24,449 nucleotides of DNA from a virus. The notes under the pieces are model-generated. The model had not been told where the DNA came from and ran no database searches. It worked only from the letters and a program-made list of their open reading frames with translations. Both the position numbers and the translations under genes were made by a program. Positions 8,007 through 15,689 of the stretch are shown in pieces. Within the stretch, counting starts at the first letter, position 1. Every line of letters begins with the position of its first letter. The stretch is taken from positions 1 through 24,449 of the IMG/VR virus record IMGVR_UViG_3300024999_000384; one strand, written 5' to 3'.

Positions 8007-9997
8007 TGTTTGAAAGGTTATCACAAAGCATTGCGTCAAGACCGCAATCAAGGGGAGAAATTATAAAATTCGGCCTTTGGCCGGGTGGTCTTGTAACAGA
8101 ATACCAACCGGAACAGATGAGTAAATCACAACTTTTTGCATGCTTAAATATGCTCATCGTAGGACCTGGAATTTTGAGGACACGAAACGGCACAACCCTT
8201 GTTTGCTCAGGATGCACCGGGAATATTGTTCAGGTGGATGATATCAAGGTCGGGGCAACATGGTACACAATTATAAGCGATACGGACAAAAAACTGTATC
8301 GCAATATTTCGGGGACTGCAACCGCCATTGCAACCCTGGAAGGGCAGGCCCGGTTTGTTGGTTTTATGGGCCTGCTCATAATCTTTGATGGATCTTTTAT
8401 TAAAGCCTGGGATGGAACAACCGTATCTATCCTTTACGATAATGGAACCGGTGCAGTAACGCCATACCAGGTTAATAAAAGAACATCGACACCTACGACT
8501 GACAAACCGCTAGGAAACGGGACCGTTACGACTGTTGAGCTTCCTTTCACATCGCAGGCATGGGATGCCGGGTATACGATTCCGCCAACACATGTTTACG
8601 CTCAGCTTTATAGGGTTGGTACTCCTACAGGGACCATAATTGCAACCGTCAAGACTGCCGGAGGTGTCACGATAGCATCTAAGGCAATCTCTACAACCGT
8701 GGCGAATATAACGACCGTGACGGATGGAGAAGAGTATGAAGCAATTTTTGTAAGTGCGGACGTAACGACACAGATGATCCCTTCCACGGGCTACAAGATT
8801 GTTCTTTCCTATTCCGGAGGGGATGCCTCAAACTATATTAACGTCAAGGCTGTTGACTCATCGACTCCAATGCTTTCTCTTAAACCAGGGATGCCGCCCA
8901 AAGCTGAGTTCGGAATAGTCCATGCAGATCGGTTGAATTGTATAGAAGGCACGGCAGGAACGAATCCTTCCTTCATGTGGTATTGCAATGCTGGAAATCA
9001 ACTTGATTGGTCATCTCCAAATGGCGGCGGATATGTGGCCTGCATCGACTCATCTGCAACAAATTACCCAATATCAGGGATCGCATCCTGGAATCAAGGG
9101 GTATGGGTTTTTGGGACCCCGCGACAACCATTCTTGGGGCAAAGATCAGGGACAACGCCAACTGAATTTGCCATAAACCAGACCATGCAAAAGGTGTCAG
9201 GTGATTACAAATCAATCGTTGTGACCGCTGATAATATTATTTTCGCTCATCCTTCGGGGATAGATATGATTACAGCGGTTCAGGAATCATCCGACATATC
9301 GGCAGAATCACAAGCAGACAATATCAGATCCACGATCCAGGAGTTTTTCACATCGGCGGCAGTGGCAGGATATGATCCTGAGTGGGGTGTTTATTTGTTG
9401 AAGATGGCAGGGACTAATGATATATTAGCCATGAGTGCAAGGGCTAAAGATATCAAATATGCTGGCCGCAAAACAACTGCTTATAGCCCGGCCGGGATAT
9501 GGAGATTTGCTTTCGGCGGATCGGTAACGGCTTTCGGACACGGAGACGGATTCCTCCTGGTGGGAACGGATGCCGGGAATGTTTACAAGGCTGACAAAAC
9601 GATGGTAACGGATAATGGGAACGATGCCACATATAAATTTATCACATCTGCTATTCCAACCGTATTTGAAGAAGCTCAAGCATATAAGATTGGCTACAGG
9701 GTTTTTGGGCGGTACGGGGGAAATTGCAATTTTAAATTCTACCGTGATTATTCCAGGACATCATTTTTTACAATCCCATTTTTGTTGCCGGCCGATTCTG
9801 AAATACTCACCATTGACGCAGATATCCCAACGCTTGAGGCTGATTTTTCAACAGTCCCACTGCGATACTTTGATCGGGCGGGGATCAACTTTAATTACCG
9901 GACATTAATGGTAGGGGTGGAGGATATTACTTTGAATGGTAAGCCTCTTTATTTTGGGGAAATCAATTTACACTCTAACAGGATAGGTGGATTGTAA
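8006..9997 (+). CDS. Tail hub/nozzle-like beta-propeller protein (P22 gp10-like candidate)
   Basis: A 663-residue beta-rich protein coupled by TAATG to the adaptor-like gene. Its opening (helix, FGLWPGGLVTEY, then CLNMLIVGPGILRTRNGTTLV) resembles tail stabilisation or nozzle proteins of short-tailed phages, which plug the portal-adaptor stack. Many short blades follow, with YTIISDTDKKLYRN, GLLIIFDGSFIKAWDG and later SGIASWNQGVWVFGTPRQPF and DGFLLVGTDAGNVYKADK, as expected of a beta-propeller. An inserted immunoglobulin-like section lies around residues 165-290. It is longer than P22 gp10 (472 residues) and shorter than T7 gp12 (794). Function is inferred from order and fold pattern. Confidence 0.68.
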   Translation: MFERLSQSIASRPQSRGEIIKFGLWPGGLVTEYQPEQMSKSQLFACLNMLIVGPGILRTRNGTTLVCSGCTGNIVQVDDIKVGATWYTIISDTDKKLYRNISGTATAIATLEGQARFVGFMGLLIIFDGSFIKAWDGTTVSILYDNGTGAVTPYQVNKRTSTPTTDKPLGNGTVTTVELPFTSQAWDAGYTIPPTHVYAQLYRVGTPTGTIIATVKTAGGVTIASKAISTTVANITTVTDGEEYEAIFVSADVTTQMIPSTGYKIVLSYSGGDASNYINVKAVDSSTPMLSLKPGMPPKAEFGIVHADRLNCIEGTAGTNPSFMWYCNAGNQLDWSSPNGGGYVACIDSSATNYPISGIASWNQGVWVFGTPRQPFLGQRSGTTPTEFAINQTMQKVSGDYKSIVVTADNIIFAHPSGIDMITAVQESSDISAESQADNIRSTIQEFFTSAAVAGYDPEWGVYLLKMAGTNDILAMSARAKDIKYAGRKTTAYSPAGIWRFAFGGSVTAFGHGDGFLLVGTDAGNVYKADKTMVTDNGNDATYKFITSAIPTVFEEAQAYKIGYRVFGRYGGNCNFKFYRDYSRTSFFTIPFLLPADSEILTIDADIPTLEADFSTVPLRYFDRAGINFNYRTLMVGVEDITLNGKPLYFGEINLHSNRIGGL

Positions 9998-11934
9998 TGG
10001 CAAGGAAAGATGTGATCAACGGGCTGTTGTCTCAGGATATGACAGACGCAAATGATAATTTTATTGAGTTATACGGGGAGATCGAAGCCGCCCGTGACGG
10101 GGAAACATCCCTCCTTTTAAAAGAGCAGGACCAGGACACAAATATTGCATCAGTCACGAATGAAGTGATCGCAGCGCGGGATGGAGAAGTTAATTTGCTC
10201 GCGCAAATAGATAAATTGCAAGTGACCACAACCGAAGTGATTGCCGCCCGTGACGGAAAAGCATCCCTCCTTTTAAAAGAGCAAGACCAGGACACAAACA
10301 TTGCATCAGTCACGAATGAAGTGATCGCAGCCAGGGACGGCAAGGTTAATTTACTTGCCCAAATAGATGATTTACAGGCCGCAATAACTGCGCTCCTGGT
10401 CGGGTCCGGGGTGCCAGTAACTGTGAATGATACAACCCCAGGATATCTATCCACAAAAGTTGTATCAACCGATGGGAGCATCGCGTTTTCAGTATCGAAT
10501 CCTGGAGGTGATGAGAAGCTTAATATTTCTGCCCTGGATACACTGGCAACAGTATCGGCATCAGCAAACATCGCCCTTACTTCAAGTTCAAGCGTTTACC
10601 AAAACATCTCCATGACAGCAACCGGGAAATCGGTTATTCTTCCTAACGCCACCACGTTAACCGAAGGTGGAAGGTATATTTTTTACAATTCTGGATCTTA
10701 TAATTTTACGGTCCTGGATTCCGGGAACACATTTAAGGCGCTGTGTGTTCCGGGTGAATGGGCTACATTGACTTTGGCAGACAATGCCACGGCCGCGGGA
10801 AGCTGGATCGTTGAGGGAAGAACAATATCTTCCAGGCTGAAAACTGTTTTAAATGCCATGGGTAGTGAATTTGTAGCTTCTTGCAGACTGTCGGACACAA
10901 GAATATTGGTGGCCTGGCAAGGGACCGATGCTGATGGGTTTTGCGCCGTTATTACCTGGGTTCCAGGGACACCTGGGATTACAGTATCAAATATCCTTGA
11001 GTTCAATACAACATATGGCCGTCCTGGGTCATGTTGCAGGATGTCCGACACTGTTGGCGTGATTATGTACAAAAATGGAAGTAGTTACGCTCAAGCATGT
11101 GCTGTAACATTCGACGGGATTGATACATTAACGGTCACCCATGATTATAATATCGGGACTTTTACGGTGTCCGACCCAAGGGTCCTTTCGATTTATGAAC
11201 ATTCCACAACTGGTAAAATGTTTGTAGTATATTCAAAAGATAGTGACACTTTCACATATGGCCAGGTTCTGAACTGGACCGGCACAAACATAACTGCAAA
11301 CACCGCTGAAACCCGGATAACCGGAGGTGTTGGCGAATACCAATTCAGCGCAGCATTATTATCCGGTGTGGTTGACAGTGCCACAATTATGCTTGGATAC
11401 AATACTGGGTCGATTGTGAGGGTGATCCCTATAGCCTGGAATGGTACGGCCTTGTCATATGGTACATATTACAATATCTCACAGTCATCCCATGGGAGCG
11501 TTGTTGGATTGTCGGCAAACTCCTTCCTGGTTTCTTGCCTAACTACAGTAAATTCAAGCACTGGACTATATAACACTCAAGCCGTCCTTTTTTATTATAA
11601 CGGGACAAGTATAATTGCGCACAGGACTATTATTATTGAAATTTCGCATCCAAATTCACAAATGGAATTAGACCAATACTCGGTAAAGACAGGGCCAGAT
11701 ACTGTTTGTGTTGTTTTCCCCGGATATGCTCCTTTCCAAACCAATGCATATAAAATAAAAGCAATCGTATCTTCTATTCCAGCCGAAGCTGTTTTGGAAA
11801 TTGTGTCTAAGTCCTTTGTGGATAATTGCGATTTTAATTTGTCCATTGCTCCACTTGAAACGAATGGCGCACTGGTAATTTACCGGGACCCTGCAAACTC
11901 AAATTATTTAACAGCCAAGAGGATTGATTTATGA
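9997..11934 (+). CDS. Tail fibre-like protein with duplicated coiled coil
   Basis: A 645-residue fibre candidate, start overlapping the previous stop (TAATG). Residues 28-127 hold two near-identical copies of a Glu/Ala/Leu/Gln-rich helical unit, each with AARDG and LLLKEQDQDTNIASVTNEV, giving a probable trimeric coiled-coil stalk. Residues about 130-280 are beta rich (PGYLSTKVVSTDGSIAFSV; TLTEGGRYIFYNSGSYNF) and resemble fibre neck domains. The remaining 360 residues are repeated short blades of the form S-x-x-x-x-L-V-A-W or K-M-F-V-V-Y with hydrophilic loops, likely a beta-propeller at the tip. No chaperone autoproteolysis motif is visible. It probably attaches to the hub and contacts host or matrix glycans. 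Confidence 0.72.
   Translation: MARKDVINGLLSQDMTDANDNFIELYGEIEAARDGETSLLLKEQDQDTNIASVTNEVIAARDGEVNLLAQIDKLQVTTTEVIAARDGKASLLLKEQDQDTNIASVTNEVIAARDGKVNLLAQIDDLQAAITALLVGSGVPVTVNDTTPGYLSTKVVSTDGSIAFSVSNPGGDEKLNISALDTLATVSASANIALTSSSSVYQNISMTATGKSVILPNATTLTEGGRYIFYNSGSYNFTVLDSGNTFKALCVPGEWATLTLADNATAAGSWIVEGRTISSRLKTVLNAMGSEFVASCRLSDTRILVAWQGTDADGFCAVITWVPGTPGITVSNILEFNTTYGRPGSCCRMSDTVGVIMYKNGSSYAQACAVTFDGIDTLTVTHDYNIGTFTVSDPRVLSIYEHSTTGKMFVVYSKDSDTFTYGQVLNWTGTNITANTAETRITGGVGEYQFSAALLSGVVDSATIMLGYNTGSIVRVIPIAWNGTALSYGTYYNISQSSHGSVVGLSANSFLVSCLTTVNSSTGLYNTQAVLFYYNGTSIIAHRTIIIEISHPNSQMELDQYSVKTGPDTVCVVFPGYAPFQTNAYKIKAIVSSIPAEAVLEIVSKSFVDNCDFNLSIAPLETNGALVIYRDPANSNYLTAKRIDL
10078..10377 (+). repeat. 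Tandem duplication in fibre stalk (156-bp period)
   Basis: Residues 28-75 and 80-127 of the fibre gene are copies offset by 52 codons (10078-10221 and 10234-10377). Each copy itself contains two related half-units beginning with AARDG. The nucleotide copies remain highly similar but carry synonymous changes, so the duplication is not brand new. Confidence 0.85.
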
Positions 11935-12425
11935 AAATAGTTAAAGATAAAAACAATGTGGTTTTGTTCGCAGGGAAAGCTCTGATGCTCTCTGAGACAA
12001 GACTGTCTTGCCCGGAATGGATTGCTCCTGGGATCACATCCATGACCCACACTATTGAAGAGGTGGCGGAACTTCCTGTGGATTACCGGGCGGGAGAGTA
12101 TTTTTTTGATGGCGGCTGGAAGAAAACTCTTGCCGGAGAAACGAATGATTCCTTACGGAGAGAAGCGCAGATGTCCGCATGCCGGCAGGAAGTTTCTGCG
12201 AGTATTCAGCAACTTTTAGACACAACCGCCAGGCAGTATGGATATGACAGCATTCATACCGCTTGTGGGTGGAGTGATAATTTTATAGATGCTGCGAACC
12301 TCAAAAACTGGGGTGCTGATTGTTGGAGAAAGGCCGGGGAAATTGAAGCCAGCATTAAACTTGGGAATCCGATTCTAACCAAAGATGAAATCATGGGGCT
12401 GATGCCTTTGTTTGAGGAGGTGTAA
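11931..12425 (+). CDS. Fibre-associated accessory protein (possible tail-fibre chaperone)
   Basis: A 164-residue protein whose ATG overlaps the fibre stop as ATGA. It has a short N-terminal beta part, then a segment with PVDYRAGEYFFDGGWKKTL, and a helical C-terminal half (ACRQEVSASIQQLLDTTARQ; then ACGWSDNFIDAANLKNWGAD). A short N-terminal beta part that reports the fibre parameters, plus a helical C-terminal region, is typical of tail-fibre assembly proteins found directly after fibre genes. Its last codons carry the AGGAGGTG used by the next gene. The chaperone reading is contextual; a minor structural role is the alternative. Confidence 0.6.
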   Translation: MKIVKDKNNVVLFAGKALMLSETRLSCPEWIAPGITSMTHTIEEVAELPVDYRAGEYFFDGGWKKTLAGETNDSLRREAQMSACRQEVSASIQQLLDTTARQYGYDSIHTACGWSDNFIDAANLKNWGADCWRKAGEIEASIKLGNPILTKDEIMGLMPLFEEV

Positions 12426-12427
12426 GA

Positions 12428-13084
12428 ATGGCCACAAACTGGACTGACTATTTAACATCACAGCCTGACCTAATGAAATATTGGGACGCAAACGCAGGGA
12501 CTGGACCGCTCGCTGGCAAAACTGCAAATCAGTTTGCAGAACAGCACTACAATACTTTTGGGAAAAATGAGAACCGTGGTTGGTCTCCTACCACCACCGC
12601 CACAACCACGACGGGAGGGAATATTTCCTTGCCAGGGATGTCAAATACAAACATCCCTGGGGTGGTTGACTCGCTCATGCCATCCATCCCCAATTATTTT
12701 GATGCTTACAAAACGGCGAAAGGACTACCAGCTCAAATTGATGATTGGATGGGAAACCAAATCAATGCACAACGGTTCACCGGGGAGCAAGCGTCTGATA
12801 TTCTGACGCAAGTTGGAAATCAGAGGGCAGGATCTGGTGTCATGGGCGGAACAGAATATGATAATTCCGTATCAAATTTGACATCTCAATTGGTTAAATT
12901 ATTAAACGAGAACAAGCAGAACATATCCAATACTGGGAATCAATTGAAATTTAATGCCATCAATACTCTGCCCACAACAGCAATGTCGGGAGTTAACGCA
13001 TTGACAAGCCTTTATGGTGCGAACGCTTCCGACCAACTAAATTGGGCGCAATTGGCAGCACAAATGATCAATTCAAATTATTAG
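12428..13084 (+). CDS. Candidate internal virion / DNA-ejection protein A
   Basis: A 218-residue protein with a strong AGGAGGTG at 12415-12422. Residues about 6-50 (YLTSQPDLMKYW, then FAEQHYNTFGKNENRGW) match a short DPDV...HY...G..E.R-type motif that I associate with phage structural proteins and some bacterial secreted proteins. A Thr/Gly linker follows (TTTATTTTGG). The C-terminal half is Asn, Gln, Ser and Ala rich and helical, with GNQRAGSGVMGGTEYDN and then an amphipathic segment (TAMSGVNALTSLYGAN). It is the first of four consecutive genes of this style, which in P22-like phages would correspond to gp7, gp20 and gp16. No direct homology is claimed. Confidence 0.62.
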   Translation: MATNWTDYLTSQPDLMKYWDANAGTGPLAGKTANQFAEQHYNTFGKNENRGWSPTTTATTTTGGNISLPGMSNTNIPGVVDSLMPSIPNYFDAYKTAKGLPAQIDDWMGNQINAQRFTGEQASDILTQVGNQRAGSGVMGGTEYDNSVSNLTSQLVKLLNENKQNISNTGNQLKFNAINTLPTTAMSGVNALTSLYGANASDQLNWAQLAAQMINSNY

Positions 13085-13093
13085 GGGGGGGGG
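13084..13093 (+). repeat. G10 homopolymer serving as ribosome-binding region
   Basis: Ten G residues run from the last base of the previous TAG stop to four bases before the next ATG (13098). The run probably provides the anti-Shine-Dalgarno contact for the following gene. Homopolymers of this length slip readily. Changes here would alter spacing, not reading frame, because both genes' codons lie outside the run except the final base of the stop. Confidence 0.85.
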
Positions 13094-13097
13094 TTAA

Positions 13098-14234
13098 ATG
13101 TTTTCGAAAACCAAAATAGCCAGGATCTTGTTTAAGATAAACGCATATGATTCCTTCGGCGGTGGCGGGTATTCTGGCGGAGAGGGTAGCGTTTCCGGTA
13201 ATTATGGTGGCGCTGGTACCGGAACGGGCGGAGATTTCAGCGGGGGACAAGGATCTGACCTATCTTCGATATCTCAAGAGATCCAAGCTGGGTATGAAGA
13301 CGCTATGGGCAGGGCTGCAACAGCAGCCGAACAGGGATGGCTTGCAAAGGCTATTGACATAGCATCTTTTGCATTGCCGGGTGGGGGGATAGCCAGTTTG
13401 GCATCAAAGGCTGTGTCAGGAAAAACAATAGGACAGGCGATTGCCTCAGCAGTCGCAAGGGGTGGCGTGTCTGACCCATATTCAAACGCTGCAAAAGGCA
13501 GTACCTTCACAGGAAAATCTGGAAGTGAGCAAGCCGGGGAGGGAGGAGGGAATGATTTCGTTACGATGGCATCCGATATCATCACAAACACAGCTTCCGG
13601 CCCATCTGGTTCTATATCACTCTCAAAGTCATCCGGCATACCTGGAAATATCAGCGCCGGACTTGATAAATATGTCACAGATTCTAATAAGATCACTTCT
13701 GATTACAACACAAAAGCCGATAGCATCTGGAATGATTATCTTGACTTTGAAAACACATATTTTGGGAAGTATGAAGATGTTCAGAAGGGATATCAAAGCA
13801 ATTTAGACAGCATCCCTAAGCTGAACCTGACTTTGCCGAACACGATTGGCGGTGCCACGCTACCACTTGCACCGAAGGTCAGCTCTGCTATGTACTCAGA
13901 CCAGGCCAACACAAAAGGAAACCTGATAGGACAACAGGCGAACACAGCATTGAGCGGTATGAGTTCAAGGAACGCCCTGAATAATAATCTGTTCAATGTT
14001 AATCAAACGGGGTTATCAAACTCTTTATTGCCGACACAAACAGATCTTGATCTTTACAAAATGGAGCGAGCATCCCAATTGGGCCTTAATAATTCACTCG
14101 CATTGGCAGACGCAAACAAACCGAGCACTCTTTCGACCTGGGCGCCGGTTGTTGGGACCCTGCTTTCTTCAAATGGTACTGGCAAGACAAACCTTTCCAG
14201 TGCGTGGGATTTTATTTCAGGACTTTGGGATTAA
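13098..14234 (+). CDS. Candidate internal virion / DNA-ejection protein B
   Basis: A 378-residue Gly/Ser/Ala-rich protein. The N-terminus is basic (MFSKTKIARILFK) and leads into a Gly-rich linker to about residue 55. A hydrophobic, Gly/Ala-rich segment follows (AKAIDIASFALPGGGIASLASKAV, shown here only by its composition, about residues 83-125), which could insert in a membrane during ejection. The central part is soluble and Asn/Ser/Asp rich. The C-terminal third (ANTALSGMSSRNALNNNLF, then DLYKMERASQLGLNNSL) has the same style as protein A at 12428-13084. The start is placed at 13098 after the G10 tract. A DNA-ejection role is inferred from neighbours and composition. Confidence 0.6.
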   Translation: MFSKTKIARILFKINAYDSFGGGGYSGGEGSVSGNYGGAGTGTGGDFSGGQGSDLSSISQEIQAGYEDAMGRAATAAEQGWLAKAIDIASFALPGGGIASLASKAVSGKTIGQAIASAVARGGVSDPYSNAAKGSTFTGKSGSEQAGEGGGNDFVTMASDIITNTASGPSGSISLSKSSGIPGNISAGLDKYVTDSNKITSDYNTKADSIWNDYLDFENTYFGKYEDVQKGYQSNLDSIPKLNLTLPNTIGGATLPLAPKVSSAMYSDQANTKGNLIGQQANTALSGMSSRNALNNNLFNVNQTGLSNSLLPTQTDLDLYKMERASQLGLNNSLALADANKPSTLSTWAPVVGTLLSSNGTGKTNLSSAWDFISGLWD

Positions 14235-14240
14235 AAAAAA

Positions 14241-15689
14241 ATGGCACAAAATACAACATTACCGGCAATGCCGGCCGAAATTACCAAAACGACTCAAGCG
14301 AATTCCCTTGCTGCTATTGTCCCGCAGATCATGAATGCCATCGGCGGGGGAGATCAAAGAGTTCAAGAAGCATTGATGCAGCAGCAACAGGTCAATGCAC
14401 AGAATTTTGAAAAACACAAAGAGCAAATGTTTATGAGATCCATCTTCTCTCCTTCGACTGGTGAAATAACACAAGATTTGCTCATGAATCAGGCATCCCT
14501 TTACGGGATACAGCCTGAGAAGGCTATGGCCCTATTCGTCCAATTTGACAACCACAGAAAGGCCAAAACGCAAGAAAAAATGGTCAAGGATGCCACGGAA
14601 ATTGGCTTGGACGTAATAAAAAACCCTGGCAATGTCAGGGCATATCTTGACAGGAGCCTTCCAGGCTCGGATCAGTATGATAGCCGGGCAATCATGGGGG
14701 GGCTTACTCAGGCCAATGAATACGCTTCATCTCTGCCAAAGCCAGACCTGGTAGAATCATATGATCCTGCTACGGAAACCGCAACATTGATTCCAAAAAC
14801 TGCCGGAGCTGTTATCGGGAAGAAACCTGAGAAGGTATCAGCCAGGGATAAGGCTTTTTCAACGTTGTCACCCGCCGAACAAAAACAGGCAATTTTGGGG
14901 CGTGAGCCTCAAGGCCCAGGGCTATCAGATATCGGGAAGCTTGTAAAAGAAAGGGATTCCTTATCTCCAAATGATCCAAACAGGGAAATATACGATGCCA
15001 GAATAGGCAAGCTAAATGCTTCTGCAAAAATCACAGAGAATAGACCTTTTATCGCTGATCTGATGGCAAAGGGAGAATGGTTTCCATCTCAAGGCAGGAT
15101 CACGGGTCCGACGTTAGACTTGTTTGAAAATGCTGCAAGAAGAGCGTCTGAAATGGGCCGACCCCTAACCGGAGAAGACTTGAGCAGGATGGAGTTTTCC
15201 GCTGTAAAAAACAGAAGCACAGGGCAAACAGCAGGCGGAAGGGTAACAGTTGCAAGGAAACAAAACATAGAAGCAGCCTATGGCTTGATTGATGATTTAA
15301 AAGAAACATCCAAGGCCCTTGATTATTCCGACACTCAATTTGTTGGGAAAGTAGACGCATTTATAAAAGGTCAGTTAAATGACCCCGTATTTACCGAGTA
15401 TATGACCCAACGGGCAGACGCTTTGTTTGTCCTTGGAAATGCCCTTAAACAGAACGGCTTGACAGACAAGTCAATAGAAATTGAAGAACAGGCGTTTCGG
15501 CCAACGTTATCGCCGAGCGCATTTATTGGATATTACAATACTCAGTTGAGAGCATTAAACAGGGCAGCAGAGGAAATGAATAAAGATTTTAAATATGATA
15601 TTAAACCCAGAGAAACCGTTGCCCCTGGGAAGGGCGGGAAGGCACCGGCAGCAAACCCAAAAACCAATGACCCATTAGGGATAAGATAA
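14241..15689 (+). CDS. Candidate internal virion / DNA-ejection protein C
   Basis: A 482-residue, mostly helical, Gln/Ala/Lys-rich protein. Residues about 40-60 are Gln rich (QEALMQQQQVNAQNFEKHKE). The section around FSPSTGEITQDLLMNQASLYG and the later ITGPTLDLFENAARRA and YGLIDDLKETSKALDY look like long helices. No membrane segment or catalytic motif is visible. The flexible Lys/Pro/Ala-rich C-terminus ends in NDPLGIR. The start has only a weak ribosome binding site, with an A-rich spacer after the previous stop, so coupling is likely. The stop overlaps the next gene as TAATG. Function is inferred from the block it lies in. Confidence 0.6.
   Translation: MAQNTTLPAMPAEITKTTQANSLAAIVPQIMNAIGGGDQRVQEALMQQQQVNAQNFEKHKEQMFMRSIFSPSTGEITQDLLMNQASLYGIQPEKAMALFVQFDNHRKAKTQEKMVKDATEIGLDVIKNPGNVRAYLDRSLPGSDQYDSRAIMGGLTQANEYASSLPKPDLVESYDPATETATLIPKTAGAVIGKKPEKVSARDKAFSTLSPAEQKQAILGREPQGPGLSDIGKLVKERDSLSPNDPNREIYDARIGKLNASAKITENRPFIADLMAKGEWFPSQGRITGPTLDLFENAARRASEMGRPLTGEDLSRMEFSAVKNRSTGQTAGGRVTVARKQNIEAAYGLIDDLKETSKALDYSDTQFVGKVDAFIKGQLNDPVFTEYMTQRADALFVLGNALKQNGLTDKSIEIEEQAFRPTLSPSAFIGYYNTQLRALNRAAEEMNKDFKYDIKPRETVAPGKGGKAPAANPKTNDPLGIR

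Noticed and set aside
10032-10571. 179-codon minus-strand frame inside the fibre repeats
   Set aside because: It merely mirrors the duplicated stalk, with Ser/Ala-rich shadow repeats and no start signal.
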